A stretch of 64,000 nt of DNA from Zymobacter palmae (GTDB lineage Bacteria > Pseudomonadota > Gammaproteobacteria > Pseudomonadales > Halomonadaceae), in contig NZ_AP018933.1 in the NCBI RefSeq assembly GCF_003610015.1, positions 930,001-994,000 of the forward strand, read 5' to 3'. The translations under genes and the position numbers were made by a program. The notes beneath the pieces were generated by a model. It made no database searches. It saw only the letters and a list, made by a program, of their open reading frames with translations, and was not told where the DNA came from. This document shows, one piece after another, positions 1 to 12,873 of this stretch. Positions within the stretch are counted from its first letter, which is position 1. Each line of letters begins with the position of its first letter.

Positions 1-180
1 TAGAAGTAGGTAGAAGTAGGTAGAAGTAGGTAGAAGTAGGTAGAAGTAGGTAGAAGTAGGTAGAAGTAGGTAGAAGTAGGTAGAAGTAGGTAGAAGTAGG
101 TAGAAGTAGGTAGAAGTAGGTAGAAGTAGGTAGAAGTAGGTAGAAGTAGGTAGAAGTAGGTAGAAGTAGGTAGAAGTAGT
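1..180. repeat. 10-bp tandem array, 18 copies, cut by window edge
   Basis: Unit TAGAAGTAGG is repeated head to tail from the first base; only the last unit differs (final base T). The left end is outside the window, so the copy number is a minimum. The + strand carries TAG stops. The minus strand has no stop in any frame, and because 10 is not a multiple of 3 all three minus frames read the same ten-residue peptide. The array ends 70 bp before the cobM start, so copy number could alter promoter spacing; that is inference. Confidence 0.97.
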
Positions 181-250
181 GTGAGTACACACATACTTAA
201 AAGTTGGCATTGAACTGCTTCCGCACTATGCAAAGAGGACATCAACGCAT

Positions 251-1015
251 ATGAAGGCTTGCGTACACTTTATAGGAGCAGGACCCGGAGCCGCGGATTT
301 GATCACGCTGCGAGGTATGCAGCTCCTTCAGCGCTGTGACTGGTGCCTGTACGCGGGATCAACGGTGAATGAAGAACTGCTGGATTATTGCAGTGAAAAA
401 GCCCGGCTGGTAAACACGGCGCCTTTGGACCTGCAGTCACTGACGGCGCTCTACCAGCAAGCGGCTGAGGAAGGATGCCAGGTTGCTCGCCTTCATTCCG
501 GCGATCTTTCATTTTTCAGTGCATTGGCAGAGCAGCTCCGCCTACTTGAACAGCTGTCCATTCCTTATACGCTGACACCGGGCGTTCCCGCTTTTGCTGC
601 GGCCAGCGCACTGTTGCAGCGAGAGCTGACAGTGCCTGCCGTTACGCAGAGCGTGGTGCTGACCCGCATTGCAGGCCGAGCCTCGGCGATGCCTGCCAAC
701 GAAACACTGGAGTCCTTTGCCGCTACCGGGGCCACGCTTGCTATCCATTTGGCCATCCAGCAGCTCGAAAGCGTCGTTGAGCGTGCACTTCCTTTCTATG
801 GAGAGGGGTGTCCTGCTGCGGTCGTATACAGGGCAAGCTGGCCTGATGAGCAGGTCATCAAGGCGCCATTGGGTAAGCTGACACATAGGGTAAAAGGGCA
901 AGCCATCACGCGCAGTGCACTTATTCTCATCGGCCCTGCATTGGAGGCGTCTTCATTCGAAGGTAGTGCACTTTATACGAAAGATTATGCACGCCAGTTT
1001 CGCGTTTCGAAATGA
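251..1015 (+). CDS. cobM: Precorrin-4 C11-methyltransferase
   Basis: 254 aa, the usual size for CobM/CbiF, the SAM-dependent enzyme that methylates precorrin-4 at C-11 in cobalamin (corrin ring) synthesis. Seen in the sequence: an N-terminal glycine-rich segment VHFIGAGPGAADLITLRG (residues 5-22) that forms part of the SAM site, the family signature ARLHSGDLSFFSA near residue 80, the TPGVPAF loop near 110, then QSVVLTRIAGRASAMP and the VVYRASWPDE segment near 190. The ATG at 251 follows an AGAGGA motif about 12 bases upstream. It has no cob/cbi neighbour on the right, where an rRNA operon follows; the left side is cut off. The 10-bp array lies directly upstream. Family assignment is firm. Whether a full pathway exists cannot be judged here. 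Confidence 0.93.
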   Translation: MKACVHFIGAGPGAADLITLRGMQLLQRCDWCLYAGSTVNEELLDYCSEKARLVNTAPLDLQSLTALYQQAAEEGCQVARLHSGDLSFFSALAEQLRLLEQLSIPYTLTPGVPAFAAASALLQRELTVPAVTQSVVLTRIAGRASAMPANETLESFAATGATLAIHLAIQQLESVVERALPFYGEGCPAAVVYRASWPDEQVIKAPLGKLTHRVKGQAITRSALILIGPALEASSFEGSALYTKDYARQFRVSK

Positions 1016-1196
1016 AATTACATTTTCCTGCATAAAGCCCTTGCCAACCCCCGGTGATCTCTGTAAAGTACGCCCTCGCTGCCAGGGCAAACGCCGGGTG
1101 GCACGGAAGCTAACCTCTTGTAGGTCTTCGCTTTTTTTGAAGAGGTTTCAGTTGAGATAGCCGTATCGTCTCCTGAAATGATCGCCAAATCGGCGG

Positions 1197-1224
1197 TTGA
1201 CAAAATCTTCAGGAAATGTAGAAT
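1197..1224 (+). promoter_or_regulatory. rRNA operon promoter
   Basis: A perfect -35 TTGACA (1197-1202) and a -10 TAGAAT (1219-1224) are separated by 16 bases. This matches strong rrn P1-type promoters, and the predicted start lies near 1231, upstream of boxA. Confidence 0.85.
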
Positions 1225-1264
1225 GTGCTTCCACTTGCTGAGCAGCAAACGCCGCTCGCAAGAC

Positions 1265-1276
1265 GCTCTTTAACAA
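1265..1276 (+). promoter_or_regulatory. boxA antitermination element, 16S leader
   Basis: GCTCTTTAACA matches the NusB/S10-binding boxA core found in gammaproteobacterial rrn leaders. The same core recurs before 23S at 3391. Confidence 0.85.
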
Positions 1277-1412
1277 GATGATCAGGCAATTTGTGTGGGT
1301 GCTTGAGGTTTTCGAAGTGAATCATCATTTCGAGCATCAAGTAACTCATCGATTCAATGAGTTGTTTCGATACTCGAGCCGGATTGGTCACCTAATGACC
1401 AATGAAAGATTT

Positions 1413-2952
<1,540 letters not shown>

Positions 2953-3060
2953 AACGTAAAATGATCACCTCGTGATCTTAAGTACCCACAACAAATTGCC
3001 TGATCTTGATAGAGCGAAGTACTGCAGGGGATATTCCCTGGCCGTGCGCAAGCAGTTGCC

Positions 3061-3137
<77 letters not shown>

Positions 3138-3146
3138 TTATTATAT

Positions 3147-3222
3147 GGGGCCATAGCTCAGCTGGGAGAGCGCCTGCCTTGCACGCAGGAGGTCAGGAGT
3201 TCGATCCTCCTTGGCTCCACCA
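3147..3222 (+). tRNA. tRNA-Ala (anticodon TGC)
   Basis: 76 nt with encoded CCA. The anticodon loop is TTTGCAC-like, giving TGC, and the D and T arms are canonical. It lies nine bases after tRNA-Ile in the 16S-23S spacer. Confidence 0.97.
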
Positions 3223-3566
3223 TCTGACTGTCTTGATGGCCGGTTACCCAGTACTTAGTTTAGTGATCTAGCTTCTAGTCACGAACCAATCTTCATTGCC
3301 TGATGATTGATTATTAGAGAGTGTAATAATCAATACCACATCATGTGATGCATGTTGTTTCCTGACTGTAAGCTTCTTGCTCGCAGTATTGCTCTTTAAC
3401 AATGTAAATCATGCTGATGCCAAGTCCAATGGAACGCCGTCAGATTTTACTTCCTCGGAAGTAGCATCCGATAGGCCGTGACATTGGCAAATGAGATACG
3501 TCTCAAGCGTATCCGGCGAAAATTGTTTTCGTTTGAATCGTGATCTATGACTCTTTCGGGTTATAT
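3223..3566 (+). other. Distal 16S-23S spacer with 23S processing stem
   Basis: No gene seen in 344 bases. A boxA lies at 3391. The last about 30 bases before 23S (GGTTATATGGTCAAG and neighbouring bases) are complementary to about 6458-6495 after 23S, giving the RNase III processing stem. Confidence 0.8.
3391..3402 (+). promoter_or_regulatory. boxA antitermination element, 23S leader
   Basis: GCTCTTTAACAA repeats the boxA core of the 16S leader, as is usual ahead of 23S in gammaproteobacteria. Confidence 0.8.
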
Positions 3567-6465
<2,899 letters not shown>

Positions 6466-6588
6466 TATAACCCCAAAGGGTTATAGACACGATCCGAAAA
6501 CAACGGATACGCTACGAGACGATCTCGGCCCAGCATGATTTACAGATTTAGGTTGCGGTGCCTTAGGCATCGAGACCGAACCGAATAC

Positions 6589-6705
6589 GCTTGACGACCA
6601 TAGCGAGCGGGTACCACCTGATCCCATGCCGAACTCAGAAGTGAAACCGCTCAGCGCCGATGGTAGTGTGGGGCTTCCCCATGTGAGAGTAGGTCATCGT
6701 CAAGC
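6589..6705 (+). rRNA. rrf: 5S ribosomal RNA
   Basis: 117 nt. The terminal arms GCTTGACGA and TCGTCAAGC pair perfectly. The conserved core CCATGCCGAACTCAGAAGTG is present. Last gene of the rRNA operon, followed by a terminator. Confidence 0.96.
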
Positions 6706-6718
6706 ATCTCTACTGAAT

Positions 6719-6747
6719 ACCCCCGGCCAGCAATGGTCGGGGGTATT
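6719..6747 (+). terminator. rRNA operon terminator
   Basis: GC-rich stem ACCCCCGGCCA / TGGTCGGGGGT with loop GCAA, then a short T-rich stretch. It lies 13 bases after 5S. Confidence 0.85.
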
Positions 6748-6996
6748 TGCTTTGGGAGCTAGGGGCCAAGGCAGCAGGCTAAGGTTGCAGACGAGTGATA
6801 ACGGCCGTGCCCGCCCTCGTCGCCGTGGCTAAGAAGCGCAGATGAGTGGCCAGAACCAAGAGAAGAAGAGCGGCAGCGTAACCCTAAGGCCCTGCCTCCA
6901 AAAACGGCAGACACCTCAGTAACGCACCGCTCCATCGTCTGCCGATCGCTCATCTGTCCCAAACAGCCAACAGCTACTAGATGCCGTCATGAAAAT
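6748..6996. other. Gap between rRNA operon and maeA terminator
   Basis: About 250 bases with no convincing gene or RNA. The only ORFs are short and unlike any protein I know. Confidence 0.6.
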
Positions 6997-7036
6997 ACCC
7001 CGATGATCCGCTACTCAGGCCATCATCGGGGTGTTT
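6997..7036 (-). terminator. Terminator of maeA (probably bidirectional)
   Basis: Stem ACCCCGATGAT / ATCATCGGGGT, 11 bp. It is followed by ATTTTC on the minus strand and GTTTAGTT on the plus strand, and lies 27 bases past the maeA stop. Confidence 0.8.
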
Positions 7037-7063
7037 AGTTATCGCAAGACGAATGCTGCAGCT

Positions 7064-8734
7064 CTAGCCGTAGCAAGCGTACGCGGGTGTCCAGAAGTGT
7101 GCCTCAAGGCGTTCCTTCAAAGGCGTACTATCTCGGCCTTCGGTCACGCCCTCTTCAACGGCTTGCTGGGCGACGGCCTCTGCGATGCGCAGGCTTACCT
7201 CTTTTATATCCTTGAAAGAGGGCAGGACGGCGCCTTTTCCGGATTGTGCTACCGGAGAACAGTCGGACAGCGCTCTAGCTGCGGCCATTAGCATGCTGTC
7301 TGTTACTCGGTGTGCCTGTGCCGCAATGATGCCAAGGCCAATGCCTGGGAAAATATAGGCATTGTTGCACTGTGCGATGGGATAGGACGTACCATCGATA
7401 TTTACGGGCTCGAAAGGACTGCCTGTTGCTACCAAGGCGTTGCCTTGCGTCCATTTCAGAATATCGGCAGGTACGGCTTCAATACGCGATGTAGGGTTGG
7501 AAAGTGGCATGACCAGCGGCGTTGGGCAATGGCGATACATGGTGGTAATGACATCTTCATTGAAGAGGCCTGCCTGGCCTGATACGCCAATAAGAATTGT
7601 TGGTTTGACGTGTTCTACTATCGTAGATAACGCACTTTTTGCTGTTAAATTCCACGAGGCAACAGTGGTCGTTGGTTGTGCCAGTTTTTTCTGGAAGTCC
7701 GGGATATCCTTCATATCATCGGTAACGAGGCCGTTACGGTCGATCATAAAGATCCTGCCTCGAGCTTCCTGCTCGCTGAGGCCGTCTTCCTGCATAGCTG
7801 CGACGATCTGTTCGGCGATGCCGCAACCTGCGGAGCCTGCACCGACAAAGATGATGCGCTGATCGCGAAGTTGCACCTGACGTGCTTTGCAGGCGGAATA
7901 GAGTGTGCCCAGTGCCACTACGGCTGTGCCTTGAATGTCATCATTGAAGCAGCACAGGCGATCACGATATTTTTGAAGTAAAGGCAGTGCATTGATCTGT
8001 GCGAAGTCCTCAAATTGCAGGAGTACATTCGGCCAGCGTTTCATGACGGCCGCCACGAAGCGTTCAACGAAATTGTAGTACTCTTCGCCGCGGATGCGTT
8101 CGTGATGCCAGCCAATGTACGTGGCGTCATTCAGCAGGTCTTGGTTATTGGTACCTACATCAAGAGTGATAGGCAGTGTTTTTGCTGGGTCGATACCACC
8201 GCAGGCCGTGTAAAGGCCAAGTTTGCCAATAGGAATACCCATTCCACCCGCGCCTAGGTCGCCAAGGCCTAGAATTCTTTCCCCATCGGTTACCACGATG
8301 ACACTGACATCGTCCTGATCCACATTGGCCAGAATGGTATCGATATTGTCTTGGTCTGGGTAGGCAATGAATAGGCCACGGCTGCCACGGTAGATGTGAG
8401 AGAATGTCTGGCAGGCTTCACCTACGGTAGGCGTGTAGATAATCGGCAGCATCTCTTCGAGATGGTCGCTTACGAGGCGGAAGAACAACGTTTCATTGCG
8501 ATCTTGTAATTCACGAAGATAGATATGGCGGTCAATAGCCTTCTCGTATGAGCTGAACTGCTGATAGGCACGTTTGGCCTGGTCATCAAGGGTTTCTATC
8601 TGGAATGGAAGTAGTCCGCGGAGTCCATAGGTTGTGCGTTCCTGCTCGGAGAACGCGGTATCTTTATTGAGCAGCGGGTTGCTGAGTAAGGCAGAGCCTT
8701 GCTGATCTATCGTAACGGATTTCTGTGAAGACAT
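7064..8734 (-). CDS. maeA: NAD-dependent malic enzyme
   Basis: 556 aa, close to E. coli MaeA/SfcA (565). Converts malate to pyruvate and CO2 with reduction of NAD, linking the TCA cycle to pyruvate. Catalytic Tyr100 sits in the [11 protein letters not shown] motif and Lys171 in [13 protein letters not shown]. Metal ligands are Glu241-Asp242 (QFEDF) and Asp265/266 (NDDIQGT). The nucleotide-binding loop VGAGSAG is at 297-303. The ATG follows AAGGTCAAGGACGCC, a usable ribosome site. It is monocistronic, with its own terminator at 6997. An AEC permease, a family that includes malate/malonate carriers, lies next upstream on the same strand, but an 8-bp array of 52 copies separates them, so co-transcription is unlikely. 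Confidence 0.96.
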   Translation of the reverse strand: MSSQKSVTIDQQGSALLSNPLLNKDTAFSEQERTTYGLRGLLPFQIETLDDQAKRAYQQFSSYEKAIDRHIYLRELQDRNETLFFRLVSDHLEEMLPIIYTPTVGEACQTFSHIYRGSRGLFIAYPDQDNIDTILANVDQDDVSVIVVTDGERILGLGDLGAGGMGIPIGKLGLYTACGGIDPAKTLPITLDVGTNNQDLLNDATYIGWHHERIRGEEYYNFVERFVAAVMKRWPNVLLQFEDFAQINALPLLQKYRDRLCCFNDDIQGTAVVALGTLYSACKARQVQLRDQRIIFVGAGSAGCGIAEQIVAAMQEDGLSEQEARGRIFMIDRNGLVTDDMKDIPDFQKKLAQPTTTVASWNLTAKSALSTIVEHVKPTILIGVSGQAGLFNEDVITTMYRHCPTPLVMPLSNPTSRIEAVPADILKWTQGNALVATGSPFEPVNIDGTSYPIAQCNNAYIFPGIGLGIIAAQAHRVTDSMLMAAARALSDCSPVAQSGKGAVLPSFKDIKEVSLRIAEAVAQQAVEEGVTEGRDSTPLKERLEAHFWTPAYACYG

Positions 8735-9177
8735 AATGGCGTCCTTGACCTTGTGAGTAAGAAGGAGAGTGCCAACTCACCGCTAAATATCGGTGAAACC
8801 ACGGTGGCGCGCTTCCCGAAGTACGCCTCGAAACCAAAATCATATAAAACCGATTATTGGTTTGGGGATAATGTCAAGATAGCTATAAGTTTGAATAAAG
8901 ACTAACACCGAAGTTATTCAAAGAAAAATGTGCACGTCGCGGCAGAGAGTAGTGATGTACCGTTGCCTATTTCTCAATAGAGAAATAGCCGAAGTTGACT
9001 GTTTGAAATAAAAGAAAATTTCATCACCTCCTATAGCGGAAAGCACTGAGAAAAGGTGTGGAATGTTGAAACTAGTCTAAAGGTCAGGCTTTTGGCTTGG
9101 TTATCATATTCAATGGTTTTGCTAGATTTTTGCAGAAAGTGAGCTTGCCAGAGGTGAGAGAAGCGCTATCATGCTGG
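8735..9177. other. Upstream region of maeA
   Basis: 443 bases without a credible gene, AT-richer than its flanks. An inverted repeat AAACC-N7-GGTTT at 8847-8863 could be an operator for maeA. A TTGACA reading toward maeA lies near 8873-8878, but I see no convincing -10 at the right spacing. Confidence 0.5.
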
Positions 9178-9593
9178 CCGCACATCCGCACATCCGCACA
9201 TCCGCACATCCGCACATCCGCACATCCGCACATCCGCACATCCGCACATCCGCACATCCGCACATCCGCACATCCGCACATCCGCACATCCGCACATCCG
9301 CACATCCGCACATCCGCACATCCGCACATCCGCACATCCGCACATCCGCACATCCGCACATCCGCACATCCGCACATCCGCACATCCGCACATCCGCACA
9401 TCCGCACATCCGCACATCCGCACATCCGCACATCCGCACATCCGCACATCCGCACATCCGCACATCCGCACATCCGCACATCCGCACATCCGCACATCCG
9501 CACATCCGCACATCCGCACATCCGCACATCCGCACATCCGCACATCCGCACATCCGCACATCCGCACATCCGCACATCCGCACATCCGCACAT
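9178..9593. repeat. 8-bp tandem array, 52 perfect copies
   Basis: Unit CCGCACAT repeated exactly 52 times (416 bp) with no mismatch visible. Eight is not a multiple of three, so all three frames on one strand give the same octapeptide repeat (HPHIRTSA on plus, MCGCADVR on minus), and neither strand contains a stop. The long ORFs over this stretch follow from the repeat and do not show coding. It lies between the AEC permease stop (95 bp away) and the maeA start (443 bp away). Confidence 0.98.
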
Positions 9594-9645
9594 TGACGGT
9601 GCAGTCGGGCTTTGAGCAAAAGCAAAAAGAACTCTAGGTAGGAGG

Positions 9646-9679
9646 AAGGGTGAGTCGTGCTGGTACACGGCTCACCCTT
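9646..9679 (-). terminator. Stem-loop after AEC permease gene
   Basis: Arms AAGGGTGAG and CTCACCCTT enclose 16 bases, 10 bases beyond the stop of the permease gene. There is no strong U-run on the minus strand, so terminator function is tentative. Confidence 0.5.
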
Positions 9680-9688
9680 ACCTTGGTC

Positions 9689-10576
9689 TTACACGGACGG
9701 TGCGTATATGAAGATGAAGTGCAAAATGATCGGCAGATAGATGAACGATAGTAGTGTCGAACACAGCACGAGGCCTGCCACGGTTTCAGGTGAGCGTCCG
9801 GCGCGTTGTGCAAAGAGGTAGTTGTAAACGGCGACCGGCATGCAGACCTGAAGCAGGATCTGACCTGTCTTATACGCATCGAGATGCAATACCGTGCTGA
9901 CCAGTAGGCAAATGGCCACAGCCAGCAGGGTGCGGAGCAGGCCGAAGCTGAGGCCCACCACAATATTCTTGGCCTGAATGCTGGCAAGGGATACACCCAG
10001 TGTGATTAGCATCAGTGGAATGGTGAAGCCGGAGATCAGGTCCACGGTGTTGAACAGCCAGCCGGGGAGGTGGCTGTTTGTTGCCATCATGATCAGTGAG
10101 ATTGCGATGGCGTAGATAGTGGGGGTCTTGATGAAGCTCAGTAGGGGCTTCTTGGATGTCATGCTGCCTTGAGTGAACTGCACAAGACTGACGATGACCA
10201 TAATCGCAATTGCGATACCAAACCCTTTGTCCTTGAAGGCGTACTGCGAAATAGGCAGCCCCATATTCCCCGTGTTGGGGAACAGCATGGCGGGGAGATA
10301 TACCTGCCAGTCCAGTTTTCTCCAACGGCATAGGCCGTAGCCCGCGATCGCCATCAATATCATGATCATTACCATGGCGACGAGAATGGAGTTGAAGTTG
10401 GCCATCGTAACGCCCGATGTGGGCAGCTTGGCGAGAATCAGACAAGGAGTGCCGATGTTGAGCGTCAAGCGGGAAACGAAGGCGGTCGGAAAGGAGTAGC
10501 CCAGTTTGATCCAGAAGAAACCGAGCCCTGCGCCGAACAGTACCGGTGCCATGACTGCAAAGAGCTGGCTAAACAT
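9689..10576 (-). CDS. AEC family transporter
   Basis: 295 aa, hydrophobic throughout with about nine or ten predicted membrane spans, as in the auxin efflux carrier (AEC, MdcF/MleP-like) family. Family features seen: the N-terminal span with LTLNIGTPCLILAKL near residue 40, the LFPNTGNMGLPISQYAF segment near 100-115 (the conserved N-x-x-G-N-x-G-x-P pattern) and the TIPLMLITLGVSLAS segment near 190. Substrate is unknown; AEC members carry malate, malonate and related acids, and the nearby maeA makes malate a reasonable but unproven guess. A second, only distantly similar AEC gene is at 12874. The start ATG is preceded by AAGGAACA. Confidence 0.85.
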   Translation of the reverse strand: MFSQLFAVMAPVLFGAGLGFFWIKLGYSFPTAFVSRLTLNIGTPCLILAKLPTSGVTMANFNSILVAMVMIMILMAIAGYGLCRWRKLDWQVYLPAMLFPNTGNMGLPISQYAFKDKGFGIAIAIMVIVSLVQFTQGSMTSKKPLLSFIKTPTIYAIAISLIMMATNSHLPGWLFNTVDLISGFTIPLMLITLGVSLASIQAKNIVVGLSFGLLRTLLAVAICLLVSTVLHLDAYKTGQILLQVCMPVAVYNYLFAQRAGRSPETVAGLVLCSTLLSFIYLPIILHFIFIYAPSV

Positions 10577-10910
10577 GGGCTGTTCCTTGTGATGGGAATG
10601 TTGGATTAAAGAGACGACAATCTGGTCAGCGCAGTGGCTAACACTCTCATGTCAGCGTATCCAGCTCATTCTGTCAAACGTGCCTGTTACGCATCCGTTT
10701 AGATGGTCAATCTCGGCAGTGTATACAAAAATTCAGGCGAGTCTCTGAGCCTAGCCGCTGTTTTGCAGCAGGGCTATGGCTTGTTCTTGGCGGCATGCAA
10801 CTACCTCATGCAGGATCGTTCCGGATGGGGGTTGGGTAGCATGTGTGCGTGGTGAACTATGATGGACTTGACACTAGGGGCTAACACAATGAGATACCTG
10901 CCTGGTTAGG
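10577..10910. other. Gap between AEC permease and PPTase genes
   Basis: 334 bases with no supported gene. It should contain the promoter of the AEC gene (minus strand). I see no clear -35/-10 pair or strong terminator for the PPTase gene. Confidence 0.5.
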
Positions 10911-11636
10911 TCAGGCGGGGATCGTGAGCCACGTCGTGATGTATGCAGGGCTATAGGAGTAGTGGCATATCAGCGTGGTGCCTGCTGGCCATTGTTCATT
11001 CAGCGTGCAATCAAGGCGTAGCGTCAGTGTCTGCGCCCCTTCATTCAAGTGCACCAGTGACGCGTCGTGGAAGTAGAAGGAGGTGCCGGTGAGCGGATTG
11101 AGCGCCTTGAACAGCGATTCTTTGGCCGAAAACAACAATGTCAGTTGTTGGGCGAAGCGGATGTCATCCTCATCAAGCAATTGCTGTTCATGTGGTTGCA
11201 GAATGGCGCTGGAAAGATGGCGCGCACTTTCCGTGTTGATCCAGTGTTCAATGTCGATCCCGAGCCCTTGCCAGTGCCGCGCATATCCCACAAGTGCGGC
11301 AGCGACACCGTGACTGTGGGTGATGGTGCCGGTGCATTCTTTGGGCCAGATGGGGTCTCTGCGTTCGGCTTTACTCCCTGCTTGCCCATCAATGCCTAGC
11401 TTCGCCAGCGCCTGCCGAGCACATATTCTGCCGGCCAGAAATTCGCTTCGACGTTTAGTGACCGCACGCTGCAACCGGAGAGGTTGTGGTATGTCGTGGC
11501 GGGCAAATTCATCATCGTGATAGGCCTCGACGGAAAAGTGGCACCGTACCAGCACCAGTGGGCTTTCTGGGGGCAACCATTCAGGCCAGGCAGGAGCATC
11601 AATGGTAAGGGCGGAGATGAATGAAGACGCGGGCAT
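10911..11636 (-). CDS. 4'-phosphopantetheinyl transferase (Sfp/EntD-like)
   Basis: 241 aa from the ATG at 11636; an in-frame GTG at 11717 would add 27 residues that look non-coding. Transfers phosphopantetheine from CoA to carrier-protein serines. Motifs in order: KRRSEFLAGRICARQAL (CoA contact), a tryptophan-proline segment leading to GTITHSHG, the Mg-binding GIDIE, and FSAKESLFKAL with the catalytic Glu/Lys. These are the hallmark motifs of the monomeric EntD/Sfp class, not of AcpS. No polyketide, NRPS or siderophore genes lie nearby, so the target carrier protein is unknown. No clear Shine-Dalgarno precedes either start. The YceI-like gene ends 95 bp upstream on the same strand, so the two may be co-transcribed. 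Confidence 0.85.
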   Translation of the reverse strand: MPASSFISALTIDAPAWPEWLPPESPLVLVRCHFSVEAYHDDEFARHDIPQPLRLQRAVTKRRSEFLAGRICARQALAKLGIDGQAGSKAERRDPIWPKECTGTITHSHGVAAALVGYARHWQGLGIDIEHWINTESARHLSSAILQPHEQQLLDEDDIRFAQQLTLLFSAKESLFKALNPLTGTSFYFHDASLVHLNEGAQTLTLRLDCTLNEQWPAGTTLICHYSYSPAYITTWLTIPA

Positions 11637-11731
11637 GATGGCTGTCGCTGTGATGATCTGGACGTAAGTTCCCGGCCGGCGCGTTTGCCGAGGCCGGGAA
11701 GGTAGGAACGAGCGCACGATGTGTCGCCGAC

Positions 11732-12349
11732 TTATCCCTGTGTGCGTAGTGTACCGTGAAAAGTGACCTGTGCGTGGTTATCAAGCTGCTGATAGCCAAG
11801 CAAGTTGGTAATTAGCGGGGCATTGTCTTGGCGCAGCAATGGGCTGATGTCTACTGTCACGGGCGACGATGTGGTCATTTGGATCAGTCCGTCGTTTAGT
11901 CGGGTAAGCTGAACCGGTGTCGTTGTGATCTGTCGACTGTCTGGGTGATGAGCCGGATCCCACAGCTTCACGGTGGTCGTCGTGCTCTTATTGGGGGCCA
12001 ATTCGCTCAGTACGGCAGGGTCGATATGACCTTGAATGTGTTTTGTGCCTTGCTTGAGTGCTTTCTGGGTCAGCATGGGAGGAAGCTGTGCGACAACGTC
12101 CAGTTGGTTCAATGACAGCGGGATATCAATATCGCCACGTGCGTTGATCGTGCCGGATATAGGCGCTGCCTGCATGCGTGTTAGCGTGTTGCCTGCTTGA
12201 CGGTGGTCGGTCAGCTGGATATCCAGTCGGCTTTGCTGGGGTTCCAGCGCCCAGCCTGTTGGCGCTGCGTTGGCCGATAAGGTCAGCGAACCCGTCAGTG
12301 CCGTGGCCGTGAGGGCCAGAGAATAAAGGTATCCTTTCCGTAAATTCAT
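11732..12349 (-). CDS. Secreted YceI-like protein
   Basis: 205 aa from the second of two adjacent ATGs, chosen because AGGA lies seven bases upstream; the ORF opens earlier at 12367. It starts with a signal peptide (MNLRKGYLYSLALTATALTG, then a probable cut after SANA). The mature protein begins with GWALEPQQSRLDIQ, resembling the first strand of the YceI lipocalin-like barrel, and then [17 protein letters not shown]. YceI proteins are periplasmic and bind isoprenoid-type lipids; the role here is unknown. The match is by pattern only and the sequence is divergent, so the family call is moderate while secretion is well supported. Confidence 0.6.
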   Translation of the reverse strand: MNLRKGYLYSLALTATALTGSLTLSANAAPTGWALEPQQSRLDIQLTDHRQAGNTLTRMQAAPISGTINARGDIDIPLSLNQLDVVAQLPPMLTQKALKQGTKHIQGHIDPAVLSELAPNKSTTTTVKLWDPAHHPDSRQITTTPVQLTRLNDGLIQMTTSSPVTVDISPLLRQDNAPLITNLLGYQQLDNHAQVTFHGTLRTQG

Positions 12350-12441
12350 CATATCATCCTGTATCAAAGCAGAGGGTTACATCACCATGTTGCACTAGCT
12401 TTGGGAGCTAGCTTTAGTTATCATATGCGCGCTTTTGCTTT

Positions 12442-12518
12442 GGGCCTATAGCTCAGTTGGTTAGAGCAGGCGACTCATAATCGCTTGGTCGCAGGTTCAA
12501 GTCCTGCTGGGCCCACCA
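12442..12518 (+). tRNA. tRNA-Ile2 (anticodon CAT, lysidine type)
   Basis: 77 nt with encoded CCA. Acceptor GGGCCTA pairs with TGGGCCC (one T-G pair). The anticodon loop CTCATAA reads CAT. The anticodon arm and variable region closely match E. coli ileX (AGGCGACTCATAATCGCTTG), not metT, so this is the AUA-reading isoleucine tRNA whose C34 is converted to lysidine by TilS. A tRNA finder would label it Met(CAT). A tilS gene is not in this window. Confidence 0.9.
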
Positions 12519-12873
12519 TCCTGTCCTTTCTTGTGTTTTCTTCCTCGTTTCTCTCTTCATTCTTCATTATTACCTAGTTCGGCTTCTGCATATCTGCATG
12601 CAGTTGAGACAGGCAATTCCCCCTTCCGTTTCACTGCCACCTTCAGTATGACGTCTATCGTGCGATTCTTCGCGGCTGAATGTGTCGTTCAATATCAGTA
12701 GCTTATTTCCTACCAAATAACTTCCTTATTTTCTGCGCGCCAAGCGCCTTGAAATAGTCTGAACTGAAGCTGAAAGTTTTCTAAGCGGGTATCACAAGGT
12801 AACGACAAGCGACTGTCGATGCCTTCATGCCAAGCGTCATGAGTCTGAAGCAGTTTGCGACAAGGAGGTGCGT
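12519..12873. other. Gap after tRNA-Ile2
   Basis: 355 bases with no gene seen. It is T-rich just after the tRNA, without a clear hairpin terminator. The last bases hold AAGGAGG, the ribosome site of the AEC gene at 12874. Confidence 0.5.

Larger units (their letters stand above)
1016..1412 (+). other. rRNA operon promoter and 16S leader
   Basis: Non-coding 397 bases. It holds the promoter at 1197-1224, a boxA antitermination element at 1265-1276 and the 5' arm of the 16S processing stem. Bases about 1273-1310 are complementary to about 2979-3016 downstream of 16S, as expected for RNase III cleavage. Short ORFs here are not credible. Confidence 0.85.

Noticed and set aside
9178-9593. CRISPR array
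   Set aside because: Unit is 8 bp with no spacers; the other three arrays likewise are spacer-free, and no cas genes are present.
9084-9668. Long repeat ORFs on both strands (Cys-rich MCGCADVR, His-rich HPHIRTSA)
   Set aside because: They exist because the 8-bp unit has no stop in any frame; flanks show no ribosome site or known domain.
12442-12518. Elongator tRNA-Met
   Set aside because: Anticodon is CAT but the body matches ileX; called tRNA-Ile2.
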